The position numbers and the translations under genes were made by a program. The notes beneath the pieces were generated by a model that saw only the letters and a list, made by a program, of their open reading frames with translations, had not been told where the DNA came from and made no database searches. Positions 6,933 through 14,543 of a stretch of DNA of 21,474 nucleotides are shown piece after piece (position 1 is the first letter of the stretch; every line of letters begins with the position of its first letter). This stretch comes from CAZPMO01 sp964587515 (GTDB lineage Bacteria > Pseudomonadota > Alphaproteobacteria > MPNO01): the NCBI GenBank assembly GCA_964587515.1, contig CAZPMO010000076.1:1-21474 (forward strand), in the 5' to 3' direction.

Positions 6933-7052
6933 ATGCGTGGTTCAGCTTTCATTTCTTTCCGAGCCATACTGTTTCTTTGTGCCGTTGGTCTCGCATCTAG
7001 TTCAGGTTGGTCAACCGCACCAACAACGCGCTCGCGAAGATCATTCGAATAG
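6933..7052 (+). pseudogene. Possible truncated exported protein (signal-peptide-like N-terminus)
   Basis: A 39-codon frame starts with a few charged or polar residues (M-R-G-S-A-F-I-S-F-R), then a hydrophobic core (A-I-L-F-L-C-A-V-G-L-A), then small residues, as in a Sec signal peptide. From about 7013 the frame runs into antisense IS630 sequence and soon stops. I read it as the 5' end of an exported-protein gene cut by the insertion. The ribosome site is weak and no family can be named, so a chance frame is quite possible. Confidence 0.28.
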
Positions 7053-7159
7053 GGTCGGGTCATGCATGCTGGCCTCCTTACCCCAGCCAGCATCTTGAAT
7101 CACATCAGACGATTCGTGTGAATCCCCACCCGATTCTCTCAAACCGTGAAACGCTCTAG
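7013..7159 (-). mobile_element. IS630-family element remnant: one end plus first codons of the transposase
   Basis: On the minus strand an ATG at 7063 opens M-T-R-P-Y-S-N-D-L-R-E-R-V-V-G-A-V, the hallmark N-terminus of IS630-type transposases (about 17 codons). Similarity is then lost near 7013 and no DDE catalytic domain follows. Upstream of the ATG is a GGAGG-type ribosome site, and the leader runs to CTAG at 7156-7159, a plausible element end with the TA target used by this family. The element is therefore a non-functional left-end fragment of about 150 bases. Its outer edge abuts the histidine kinase fragment exactly where kinase similarity begins. Confidence 0.7.
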
Positions 7160-7277
7160 GATCATGGAGGAGCACGGCGGCGGGCTCGAGATGGCGAGCG
7201 AGGAAGGTCGGGGCGCGCAAGCTATTATGTGGCTGCCACTGTCCGGTGCGGCGGTGACAGAGGCGGCGCAATCGTGA
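7158..7277 (+). pseudogene. 3' fragment of a sensor histidine kinase (HATPase_c C-terminus)
   Basis: The frame reads R-I-M-E-E-H-G-G-G-L-E-M-A-S-E-E-G-R-G-A and later M-W-L-P-L, the standard end of a HATPase_c domain (compare I-V-E-E-H-G-G...G-x-G...L-P). Everything upstream (sensor, HisKA, N and G1 boxes) is missing; in-frame sequence before 7158 is IS630 leader and reaches a stop at 7119. The TGA at 7275-7277 overlaps the GTG start of the response regulator, showing this was a kinase-regulator pair. An internal ATG at 7164 could give a 37-residue peptide, but that would have no kinase function. Confidence 0.7.
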
Positions 7278-7663
7278 CCGGCCTCCACATTCTGGTCATC
7301 GATGACGACAGGGATGTGGCCGAAAGCTTGTGCGAGTTCTTAAACCTGTATGAACATAGTGTCGATCTGGCGTTCAATGGCGAAACCGGCATAAAAGCCG
7401 CGCTTGATACCGATTACGATTTCATTCTAATGGACGTAGTGTTGCCCGATATCAACGGCCCCGATGCCTTGCTGGCGATCAGAAAGGCGAAGCCGGAAGC
7501 GCGCGTCCAATTGACGAGCGGATATAGCGCAGATGAACTGGACCAGAATGTTCTGGACGAAGGTGCCTCGGAAGTATGGTTTAAGCCTCTCGATCTAGAC
7601 GTCATTTCCGAGCGGCTGGCCGCGATCCTAAACGCGGGAGCGAGACAAGGGAATGGGGATTGA
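7274..7663 (+). CDS. Single-domain response regulator (receiver only)
   Basis: A 129-residue protein made of one receiver domain with no output domain. All key residues are present: acidic D10-D11-D12, phospho-acceptor D54 in L-M-D-V-V-L-P-D, T81 in Q-L-T-S-G-Y, and K104 in F-K-P. Such proteins act as phosphate shuttles or bind other proteins on phosphorylation. The start is taken as GTG 7274, overlapping the stop of the kinase remnant; the frame is open further upstream but there it is the kinase sequence in another frame. Its cognate kinase appears destroyed by the IS630 insertion, so it is an orphan unless another kinase, such as the hybrid kinase at 164-2221, serves it. Confidence 0.85.
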   Translation: MTGLHILVIDDDRDVAESLCEFLNLYEHSVDLAFNGETGIKAALDTDYDFILMDVVLPDINGPDALLAIRKAKPEARVQLTSGYSADELDQNVLDEGASEVWFKPLDLDVISERLAAILNAGARQGNGD

Positions 7664-7730
7664 TGACCTCCGATTTGGAAGCGAGCGCTCCCCACAAGAG
7701 CTTCCCGCCCGGGACTCGCCCGTTTTAGCG

Positions 7731-8114
7731 TTAATCCAGCACGGCCATGAAATCGCAGCCGACCAGGTAGGGGCCGTCGGAGACGTCTTTCTGGGTGTGG
7801 CGCGCCGGGCGCGAGGCGGGGTCGGGGAACATCCTGGTCCATTCGGCGTTCACCGCGTCGCGGTCGGCCGGGTTTTTCAGCCAGACCGTGATCTTGATGA
7901 TGTTGTCCGGCGTTCCGCCGGCCGCCTCGACGGTGCCGCGCAGGTGCCGGAACATCATGGCGCACTGATCCTCAAGCGATTCGGCCGGCTTGCCGGTCTC
8001 CGGGTCGCGGGGGAAGATGGCGCCCGAGACCACCAGATTGCCGATGCGGGATGCGTTGGGGATCGGGTTCTGATGCTTGAAATCGTCGCAATAAATACTG
8101 TCGCGCTGAACCAT
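7731..8114 (-). CDS. RidA (YjgF/YER057c/UK114) family protein
   Basis: A 127-residue trimer-forming family member, last gene of the minus-strand operon. Family features include V-V-S-G-A-I-F (28-34), a central Q-C-A-M-M-F-R-H-L helix, I-I-K-I-T-V-W-L-K (72-80) and R-P-A-R-H-T (102-107), whose R105 aligns with the substrate-carboxylate-binding arginine of RidA. The acidic residue near the C-terminus is Asp121 rather than the Glu of E. coli RidA, so it may belong to a Rid subfamily without the classical enamine/imine deaminase activity. The ATG at 8114 gives a normal family length; an upstream GTG at 8147 would add 11 residues. The context (flavin monooxygenases, hydrolase) resembles the use of a Rid protein to clear a reactive intermediate, as proposed for RutC. 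Confidence 0.88.
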   Translation of the reverse strand: MVQRDSIYCDDFKHQNPIPNASRIGNLVVSGAIFPRDPETGKPAESLEDQCAMMFRHLRGTVEAAGGTPDNIIKITVWLKNPADRDAVNAEWTRMFPDPASRPARHTQKDVSDGPYLVGCDFMAVLD

Positions 8115-8168
8115 TTCACTGCCTGCCGCTGATGTTTGAGTTAGCACATGATAGCGCGGCCGGCGGCG

Positions 8169-9074
8169 CTATGCCGATTTTTCCGCGCGCGCCTGGGTCG
8201 CGATAAAGATGCCGGTGAAGACCAGCACCGTGCCGACGGCGTGGTACCAGGCAAAGCTCTCGCCCAGGATCGCCATGGCCATCAGGGTGCCGAATACCGG
8301 CGAGAGGTAGATGAAATAGCCCGCGCTGTTGGCGCCGACGCGGCGCACCGCCACCGTCCAGAAGATCTGGGCCAGCAGCGACGGGAAAATGCCGAGATAG
8401 GCGATCGACCAGGCGGCCTCGATGGTCAGCGGCACCGGCCGTCCCTGGGCCAGCGTTTCCCATACATAAAGCGGCAGACCGACGACCGCGCCGATCAGGA
8501 ACAGGGTCGTCATCAGCGCCATCAGATCAAGCGATTTGGGCACGCGTGGCAGCCACACCGAATAGAGCGCGTAGAAAAGTATGCCCAGCCAAATCAGCAA
8601 ATCGCCGATGTTGAAGCCGAGCCCGGCGATCACCGAGGCGTCGCCGCGCCCGACGATGAAAACCAGGCCCACGAAACCGAGAATAACGCCAAGCGCGGCG
8701 CGCGCCGTAATGCGCTCCCGCATGACCAGCCACGACACCAGCACGATATTGATCGGCATCGCGCCCAGCAGCAGCGAGCCGTTGACCGCGCCGGTATATT
8801 GCAGCGCCACGAAAATCAAGGAACCGAACAGGGTCATGTTCAGGAGCGCCAGCAAGGTCAGGATTTTCCAGTGCGCGAAGATGATGTCGCGCTGGCGCCA
8901 CATGGCGGGCAGGCCGATCGGCGCGGCGACCACGAACGCCAGCGTCCAGCGCCAGAAATTGAGCGCCAGCGGCGGCACCTCGCCGGCCACCGCGCGGCCC
9001 GAGATCACCGTGCCCGCCCAGAACACCGCGCACAGCGTCAGCAGAAGATAGGCGAGTGCATGATCGCGTCGCAT
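8169..9074 (-). CDS. EamA-family (DMT superfamily) transporter 1
   Basis: An inner-membrane protein of 301 residues with about ten hydrophobic segments in two EamA repeats. The first repeat opens with A-V-F-W-A-G-T-V-I-S-G-R and contains M-R-E-R-I-T; the second ends with Y-L-S-P-V-F-G-T-L-M-A and L-G-E-S-F-A-W-Y-H. These are the standard drug/metabolite transporter signatures. The substrate is unknown. It is most similar to the adjacent upstream copy (9085-10005), from which it is separated by ten bases, implying tandem duplication. Export of a pathway product or metabolite is a reasonable guess from the operon. Confidence 0.9.
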   Translation of the reverse strand: MRRDHALAYLLLTLCAVFWAGTVISGRAVAGEVPPLALNFWRWTLAFVVAAPIGLPAMWRQRDIIFAHWKILTLLALLNMTLFGSLIFVALQYTGAVNGSLLLGAMPINIVLVSWLVMRERITARAALGVILGFVGLVFIVGRGDASVIAGLGFNIGDLLIWLGILFYALYSVWLPRVPKSLDLMALMTTLFLIGAVVGLPLYVWETLAQGRPVPLTIEAAWSIAYLGIFPSLLAQIFWTVAVRRVGANSAGYFIYLSPVFGTLMAMAILGESFAWYHAVGTVLVFTGIFIATQARAEKSA

Positions 9075-9084
9075 GGCGCCGCCC

Positions 9085-10005
9085 CTATTTCCGGCCCGCG
9101 GTGGCGAGATAGATGCTGATGAAAATCAGCGCGATGCCCGCCGCGTGATACCAGGCGAAAATTTCGCCCAGGAAGGCGACCGCCATCAGGGTTCCGAACA
9201 CCGGCGTCAGATAGATGAAATTGCTGGCGACGGCGGGGCCGATGCGCTCGATCCCCATGACCCAGAAAAGCTGCGCCAGCAGCGACGGGAACAGCCCCAC
9301 ATAGATAATCGCCCACAGCGCGGTCAGGCTGAGCGGCATGGCGCGCCCGTCGGCGATCTCCCAAAGGTGGAGCGGCAGCGATGTAACCGAGCCGACGAAG
9401 AAAGCAACGGTCAGGAAGGCGATCACGTCCACATCCATGGAACGCCGCGTCACCAACGTCGAGAACAGCGCGTGGCAGAATACGCCGAGCCACAGGACCG
9501 GATCGCCCACATAGAAGGTCAGCCCGGTGAGGACCGCGAAATCGCCGCGCGCCACGATGACCACCAGCCCGGCCAGTCCGATCGCCACGCCGATGGCCTG
9601 GTGCCGCGAGATCGCGACGTGCAGCACGAGCCAGCTCGTTATCACGACCGTGACCGAGAACGAGCCCTGGATCAGCGAGCCGTTGATCGCCGTGGTGTGG
9701 TGCAATGCGCTGAACACCAGAACGCTGAACGCGGTCATGCCGAGGAATCCCAGCATCACCAGACGCTTCCAGTCGGCGATCACCGCCTGGCGCGCGCGCC
9801 AGATGCGCGGCAGGCCGAACGGCGCGATGAACAGAAAAGCCGAGAACGAGCGCCAGAAGCTGAAACCCAGCGGCGGCAGCTCGTCGATCACGGCGCGTCC
9901 GACGATCGTATTGCCGGCCCAGAACAGAGCCGTCAGCGTCAGCAGCAGATAGGCGGTGAGAATTCTGGCCCGCGATTCCTGGGCGGGGTTTGCGACGTCG
10001 CTCAT
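9085..10005 (-). CDS. EamA-family (DMT superfamily) transporter 2
   Basis: A 306-residue, roughly ten-helix inner-membrane transporter. The N-terminal repeat has A-L-F-W-A-G-N-T-I-V-G-R-A-V and P-P-L-G-F-S-F-W-R; the C-terminal repeat has Y-L-T-P-V-F-G-T-L-M-A-V and L-G-E-I-F-A-W-Y-H. I chose the ATG at 10005 (M-S-D-V-A-N-P), which overlaps the upstream gene's stop by four bases and is preceded by GGAAAG. A much longer frame reaching back to 10782 is only the antisense-free shadow of the upstream transporter. The hydrophilic N-tail (about 12 residues) is longer than in copy 1. Confidence 0.9.
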   Translation of the reverse strand: MSDVANPAQESRARILTAYLLLTLTALFWAGNTIVGRAVIDELPPLGFSFWRSFSAFLFIAPFGLPRIWRARQAVIADWKRLVMLGFLGMTAFSVLVFSALHHTTAINGSLIQGSFSVTVVITSWLVLHVAISRHQAIGVAIGLAGLVVIVARGDFAVLTGLTFYVGDPVLWLGVFCHALFSTLVTRRSMDVDVIAFLTVAFFVGSVTSLPLHLWEIADGRAMPLSLTALWAIIYVGLFPSLLAQLFWVMGIERIGPAVASNFIYLTPVFGTLMAVAFLGEIFAWYHAAGIALIFISIYLATAGRK

Positions 10006-10919
10006 GCGCTTTCCGCGATGGCGCGTCTGGCGACGGTGGCGAAATAGATGCCGCCCAGCACCAGCGCCCCGCCCAGCGCGTGGAACCATTCGAACGGCTC
10101 GCCCAGGAAGATGATCGCGAGGATCGCGCTGAACACCGGATAGAGATTGGCGAAATAGCCCGACGCGGCGGTGCCCACCCGCAGCACCCCGGCATTGTAG
10201 AGCGCCGCGCCGATGACGCTGGCGAACAGGGCGAGGTACACGATCGAGACGAGATTGACGGTGGTGAAGTGGAGGACGCGGCCGGTCGAAAGCTCCCACA
10301 GATAGAACGGTGCCTGGATTACCAGCCCGAAGAAGATGATCACCGTCATGAAGGACGGCATGTCGATATCGGCGGGTTTCCAGCGCAGCGACATGATCTG
10401 GATCGCCCAGATGATGACCGCGCCCAGGCACCACAAATCCCCGATATTGACCCGCAAGGCCAGGGCCGTCGCCATGTCGCCGCGCAGCAGGATGACCGCC
10501 GCGCCGGCCAGCGACAGCGTTACGCCGAGGATCTGGCGGGCCGTGATGCGCTCGTGCAGGAATGTCGCCACCAGGATCAGCACCAGCACCGGCAGGATCG
10601 ACTGGATCAGCGTGCCCTGCACCGCCGTGGTGAATTGCAGACCCGTATAGAAGAAGCTGTTGAAGGCGGCGACGGAGATCAGCCCGAACAGCGCGTGATA
10701 GCGCCAACGCGCGATAAAGCGCCGCCGCTGACGCCACACCCCGGCCATGGTGAACGGCAGAAAGATCGCCAGCGCCAGGCACCAGCGGAAGAAGTTCAGC
10801 GCGAGCGGCGGCGCGTCGCCGCCGCCGCCGAGAGCGGAGCGCGCCACCACGGAATTCCCCGCCCAGAAGGCGATCGCGATCACCAGGAACGCATAACCGA
10901 TGGCGCGGCTTCGGTTCAT
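10002..10919 (-). CDS. EamA-family (DMT superfamily) transporter 3
   Basis: A 305-residue inner-membrane transporter, the most divergent of the three tandem copies. It keeps A-F-W-A-G-N-S-V-V-A-R-S, L-H-E-R-I-T-A-R-Q and, near the end, L-Y-P-V-F-S-A-I-L-A-I and L-G-E-P-F-E-W-F-H. A Gly-rich loop (G-G-G-G-D) follows the first helix. The start is the ATG at 10919, 19 bases after the monooxygenase gene's stop; a longer frame to 10985 would overlap that gene and is not needed. It overlaps transporter 2 by four bases. Three paralogues in one operon suggest different substrates or hetero-oligomers, but nothing shows which. Confidence 0.88.
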   Translation of the reverse strand: MNRSRAIGYAFLVIAIAFWAGNSVVARSALGGGGDAPPLALNFFRWCLALAIFLPFTMAGVWRQRRRFIARWRYHALFGLISVAAFNSFFYTGLQFTTAVQGTLIQSILPVLVLILVATFLHERITARQILGVTLSLAGAAVILLRGDMATALALRVNIGDLWCLGAVIIWAIQIMSLRWKPADIDMPSFMTVIIFFGLVIQAPFYLWELSTGRVLHFTTVNLVSIVYLALFASVIGAALYNAGVLRVGTAASGYFANLYPVFSAILAIIFLGEPFEWFHALGGALVLGGIYFATVARRAIAESA

Positions 10920-10938
10920 GGGCGTCGGTCGGCTGTGA

Positions 10939-12123
10939 TCACTCGGCGGCCGGCGCGTTTTCAGTGGGGGCGGTGACCCCGACATCGCGGAGCTTGGGGA
11001 TGATCTCGGCCGCGAACAGCCGCAGGCTTTTTTCGGTCAGCTCCTGGGGCAGGGTGGCGAATTGCTGAATCGCGACCAGATTGCCGAAGCCCATTTCCGA
11101 CTGGCGCCGTTCCAGCAGTTCGGCCACCGTGGCCGGGCCGCCGCACACGAACATGCCGTTTTCCATCAGCATCTCGATGGAGAGATGCTGGGCGCGCACC
11201 TTGTATTTCTGCTCCATGATGCGCTTGTAGGACTCCATCGAGGAATAGCCGGGCGGCGCCTTGTACTGGGCCGGCGCGCGCAGGAACTTGTTGAAGAACG
11301 CCTCGATATGGGGGCGCGCCTCGCGCACCGCGATCTCGTCGGTTTCCGCCACATAGATCGGCGTCGCCCAGCCAAGCTGATCGGGCGTGGATTCGTAGCC
11401 ATAGTCCTCGGCCTGTTTGCGATAGAGCCCCATGTTGCGGGCCACCGCCTCGGCCGGCGAAAAGGTGATCAGATAGGTGTAGCGGCGGTCCGGATGGGCG
11501 GCCCAGCGGATGGTTTCGATGGAGCCCTGCGACGGCACCCAGATCGGCGGGTGCGGGTTCTGTTGATAAGGGCGCGGCCACAGGTTCACGTATTGGTAGT
11601 GATAATGCTTGCCCTCGAAGGCGAACGGGCCGGTCTCGGTCCAGGCGCGCACGATCAGATCGTGGGCCTCATGGAAGCGCTCGTGGCTGAAGCCGGGGAT
11701 CGCCATGGTGGTGTGGTACTCGGTGCCGAGGCCGCGCACGAAGCCGGCGATGAAGCGCCCGGCGGTAAGGTTGTCGATCATCGCGAATTCCTCGGCGATG
11801 GTCAGCGGCTCGTTGATGATCGGCAGCGCGCGCCCCAGCACGCAGATCTTCGCGGTCTTGGTGCGCCGCGCCAGCGCGCCGGCCAGCACGTTGGGCGCCG
11901 GCATCATGCCGTAGGCGGTCTGGTGGTGTTCGTTGACGCAGATGCCGTCATAGCCGAGCTGGTCGGCAAGCTCCAACTCGTCGAGATAGCGGTGATAGAG
12001 ATCGTGGCCCAGCTTCGGGTCGTAATAGGAGTTGGGCAAGGTGAGGTAGGCGCTCTCGTGCTTCTTGTCGTAATCGAGGTCGAGATGGCCGTACGGCATC
12101 AGATGGAAGAACAGGAATTTCAT
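10939..12123 (-). CDS. Luciferase-like (LLM class) flavin-dependent monooxygenase 1
   Basis: A 394-residue cytosolic TIM-barrel protein of the bacterial luciferase family, which uses FMNH2 from a separate reductase to insert or add oxygen. Typical features are the N-terminal strand M-K-F-L-F-F-H-L-M-P-Y-G, the motif N-E-H-H (His66-His67; the luciferase active-site position), P-A-P-N-V-L-A-G-A, and A-G-R-F-I-A-G-F-V-R-G. It shares the whole length with the next two upstream genes but has its own segment L-G-T-E-Y-H-T-T-M-A-I where the others have I-G-C-E-Y-H-T-S-G-A-N. No reductase gene is visible in the window. The ribosome site AGGAAAA lies before the ATG. The substrate is unknown. Confidence 0.9.
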   Translation of the reverse strand: MKFLFFHLMPYGHLDLDYDKKHESAYLTLPNSYYDPKLGHDLYHRYLDELELADQLGYDGICVNEHHQTAYGMMPAPNVLAGALARRTKTAKICVLGRALPIINEPLTIAEEFAMIDNLTAGRFIAGFVRGLGTEYHTTMAIPGFSHERFHEAHDLIVRAWTETGPFAFEGKHYHYQYVNLWPRPYQQNPHPPIWVPSQGSIETIRWAAHPDRRYTYLITFSPAEAVARNMGLYRKQAEDYGYESTPDQLGWATPIYVAETDEIAVREARPHIEAFFNKFLRAPAQYKAPPGYSSMESYKRIMEQKYKVRAQHLSIEMLMENGMFVCGGPATVAELLERRQSEMGFGNLVAIQQFATLPQELTEKSLRLFAAEIIPKLRDVGVTAPTENAPAAE

Positions 12124-12148
12124 ATCTAATTTTCCTTTTAAGCCCGCC

Positions 12149-13318
12149 TCACGCGGAAACTGCTTCGGGCGTCTCGGCGCCCACGTGGCGCAGTTTCGGC
12201 ATCACCTCGGCCGCGAACAGTCTCAGGTTCTTTTCGGTCAGCTCCGCCGGCAGCGTGCCGAACTGCATCATCGCCACCAGCTTGCCGAACCCCATCTCGT
12301 GGTGGCGGCGTTCCAGCAGCTCGACCACGGTCGCCGCGCTGCCGCAGGCGATCATGCCGTTCTCCATCAGCGCCTCGAAGCTGATTTCCTTCTGGCGCAA
12401 CCGGCTTGACTCCATTACGCGCTTGTAGGAGTCGGGCGAGGAATATCCCGGCGGCAGCTTGTATTCGACCGGCGCCAGCAGGAACTTGTTGAAGAACGCC
12501 TCGATATGGGGCTTGGCTTCGCGGTGCGCGATCTCGTCGGTCTCCGCGATATAGACAGGCAGCGCCCAGCCGAGCTGCGACGGCGGCGCCTGGTAGCCAT
12601 AGTCCTCGGCCTGGCGGCAATAGCCTGCCATGTTGCGCCTCACCGACTCGATCGGCGAAAAGGTGATCAGGTAGGTGTATTTGCGGTCGGGATAGGCCGA
12701 CCATTCGATGGTCTCGGTGGAGCCCTGCGACGGCACCCAGATCGGCGGGTGCGGGTCCTGGTAGGGACGCGGCCAAAGGTTCACATACTGATAGTGATAA
12801 TGCTTGCCCTCGAAGGCGAACGGGCCGGTCTCGGTCCAGGCGCGCACGATCAGATCGTGGGCCTCGTGGAAGCGTTCGTGGCTGAAGCCGGGATTGGCGC
12901 CCGACGTGTGATATTCGCAGCCGATGCCGCGCACGAAACCGGCGATGAAGCGCCCCGCCAGCAGATTGTCGAGCATCGCGAATTCCTCGGCGATGGTCAG
13001 CGGCTCGTCGACGATGGGCAGCGCGCGGCCCAGCACGCAGACGGTGGCGTTGGTGGTCTGGCGCGCCAGCGCGCCGGCCAGCACGTTGGGCGCGGGCATC
13101 ATGCCGTAGGCGGTCGAATGATGCTCGTTGACGCACACCCCGTCGAAACCCAACTCGTCGGCCAGCACAAGTTCGTCGAGATAGCGGTTATAGAGGGCGT
13201 GGCCTTCCACGGGGTCGTAGTAATCGTTGGGCAGCGTCAGCCAGGCGGAGTTGTGGGTCTCGGTATACTCCAGGTCGAGCGCGCCGTAGGGCATCAGGTG
13301 GAAACAATGGAACTCCAT
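12149..13318 (-). CDS. Luciferase-like (LLM class) flavin-dependent monooxygenase 2
   Basis: A 389-residue paralogue of its neighbours. It keeps M-P-Y-G-A-L-D-L-E-Y, N-E-H-H (66-67), the P-A-P-N-V-L-A-G-A segment and G-R-F-I-A-G-F-V-R-G. It diverges near the C-terminal third: E-S-S-R-L-R-Q-K replaces E-Q-K-Y-K-V-R, and the M-I-A-C-G-S segment replaces M-F-V-C-G. These differences probably alter the substrate pocket. The ATG at 13318 has a strong site GGGGGAGAAGG just upstream; a longer frame to 13384 overlaps the preceding gene and is rejected. Part of the gene (12795-13011) is identical base for base to copy 3. Confidence 0.9.
   Translation of the reverse strand: MEFHCFHLMPYGALDLEYTETHNSAWLTLPNDYYDPVEGHALYNRYLDELVLADELGFDGVCVNEHHSTAYGMMPAPNVLAGALARQTTNATVCVLGRALPIVDEPLTIAEEFAMLDNLLAGRFIAGFVRGIGCEYHTSGANPGFSHERFHEAHDLIVRAWTETGPFAFEGKHYHYQYVNLWPRPYQDPHPPIWVPSQGSTETIEWSAYPDRKYTYLITFSPIESVRRNMAGYCRQAEDYGYQAPPSQLGWALPVYIAETDEIAHREAKPHIEAFFNKFLLAPVEYKLPPGYSSPDSYKRVMESSRLRQKEISFEALMENGMIACGSAATVVELLERRHHEMGFGKLVAMMQFGTLPAELTEKNLRLFAAEVMPKLRHVGAETPEAVSA
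12795..13011. repeat. 217-bp perfect direct repeat, copy A (inside monooxygenase 2)
   Basis: Bases 12795-13011 are identical to 13999-14215 at every position, third codon positions included, while the flanks on both sides differ visibly. A 74-base portion (12792-12865) is also identical to 11597-11670 in monooxygenase 1. The pattern indicates recent gene conversion or duplication among the tandem genes. Confidence 0.85.
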
Positions 13319-13343
13319 GCCTTCTCCCCCGCGCCCCGCGCCG

Positions 13344-14522
13344 CTACTCGGCGAGCGCCGCCGCGGTCTGGGTCGCGCCGACATCGCGCAGTTTCGGCAT
13401 CACCTCGGCGGCGAACAGGCGCAGATTCTTTTCCGTCAGTTCCCTGGGCAGCGTGCCGAACTGCTGCATGGCGACCAGATTCTCGAAACCCATTTCGGAC
13501 TGGCGGCGCTCCAGCGTCTCGGTGACCGTGGCCGGGCTGCCGCAGACGAACATGCCCTGTTCCATCAGCTTCTCGATGGTGAGGTAGCCCTGGCGCACCT
13601 TGTATTTCTGCTCCATCACTGTTTTGTAGGACCGCATGGAGGAATAGCCGGGCGGCAGCTTGAACTCGCTGGGCGACAGGATGAACTTGTTGAAGAACGC
13701 CTCCACATGGGGCCGCGCCTCGCGCACCGCGATCTCGTCGGTTTCCGCCACATAAAGCGGCAGCGCCCAGCCGAGCTGATCGCCGCCCGCTTCGTAGCCA
13801 TATTCCTCGGCGCGCCGCCGATAGGCGTTCATGTTGCGGGTGACCGATTCGACCGGCGAGAACGTGATCAGATAGGTGTATTTGCGGTCCGGATGGGCGG
13901 TCCAGTCGATGGTCTCGGTCGAGCCCTGCGACGGCACCCAGATCAGCGGGTGCGGGTCCTGCTGGTAGGGGCGCGGCCAAAGGTTCACGTATTGGTAATG
14001 ATAATGCTTGCCCTCGAAGGCGAACGGGCCGGTCTCGGTCCAGGCGCGCACGATCAGATCGTGGGCCTCGTGGAAGCGTTCGTGGCTGAAGCCGGGATTG
14101 GCGCCCGACGTGTGATATTCGCAGCCGATGCCGCGCACGAAACCGGCGATGAAGCGCCCCGCCAGCAGATTGTCGAGCATCGCGAATTCCTCGGCGATGG
14201 TCAGCGGCTCGTCGATGATCGGCAGCGCGCGGCCCAGCACGCAGATGACGCCGTTCTTGATATTGCGCGACAGCGCGCCGGCCAGCACGTTGGGCGCGGG
14301 CATCATGCCGTAGGCGGTGGAATGGTGCTCGTTGACGCAGACCCCGTCATAGCCGAGTTCGTCGGCCAGCTCCAACTCGTCGAGGTAACGGTGATAGAGC
14401 GCGTGGCCTTCGACGGGATCGTAATAGGAGTTGGGCAGCGTCACCCAGGCGGAATTGTGGGTCTCGGTGTAATCGAGATCCAGCGCGCCATAGGGCATCA
14501 GATGGAAGAAGAAGAACTTCAT
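13344..14522 (-). CDS. Luciferase-like (LLM class) flavin-dependent monooxygenase 3
   Basis: A 392-residue paralogue, first of the three in transcription order. Key features: M-K-F-F-F-F-H-L-M-P-Y-G, Y-D-G-V-C-V-N-E-H-H (His66-His67), P-A-P-N-V-L-A-G-A and G-R-F-I-A-G-F-V-R-G. The C-terminal part (M-E-Q-K-Y-K-V-R, M-F-V-C-G-S-P-A-T-V) resembles copy 1 more than copy 2, while the middle is nearly identical to copy 2, so the gene looks like a mosaic. It begins 21 bases after the alpha/beta hydrolase stop. The luciferase family includes alkanesulfonate, dimethylsulfide, nitrilotriacetate and pyrimidine (RutA) monooxygenases; I cannot assign it among these. Confidence 0.9.
   Translation of the reverse strand: MKFFFFHLMPYGALDLDYTETHNSAWVTLPNSYYDPVEGHALYHRYLDELELADELGYDGVCVNEHHSTAYGMMPAPNVLAGALSRNIKNGVICVLGRALPIIDEPLTIAEEFAMLDNLLAGRFIAGFVRGIGCEYHTSGANPGFSHERFHEAHDLIVRAWTETGPFAFEGKHYHYQYVNLWPRPYQQDPHPLIWVPSQGSTETIDWTAHPDRKYTYLITFSPVESVTRNMNAYRRRAEEYGYEAGGDQLGWALPLYVAETDEIAVREARPHVEAFFNKFILSPSEFKLPPGYSSMRSYKTVMEQKYKVRQGYLTIEKLMEQGMFVCGSPATVTETLERRQSEMGFENLVAMQQFGTLPRELTEKNLRLFAAEVMPKLRDVGATQTAAALAE
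13999..14215. repeat. 217-bp perfect direct repeat, copy B (inside monooxygenase 3)
   Basis: Partner of 12795-13011, offset by 1204 bases in the same orientation. The identical block ends with the change t14216 against c13012 and begins after the mismatch a13998 against g12794. Confidence 0.85.
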
Positions 14523-14543
14523 GATTGCGCCTCGGTTGGTTTC

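Noticed and set aside
6391..7160. CRISPR array or tRNA in the AT-rich gap
   Set aside because: No regularly spaced direct repeats and no cloverleaf or T-loop sequence could be found by eye.
7041..7271. 76-codon minus-strand frame
   Set aside because: It only spans the IS630 leader and the antisense of the kinase fragment; no family resemblance.
10006..10782. Upstream extension of transporter 2 to 10782
   Set aside because: It lies in another frame of transporter 3 and is Gly/Ala/Arg-rich without helices; ATG 10005 overlaps the previous stop and has GGAAAG upstream.
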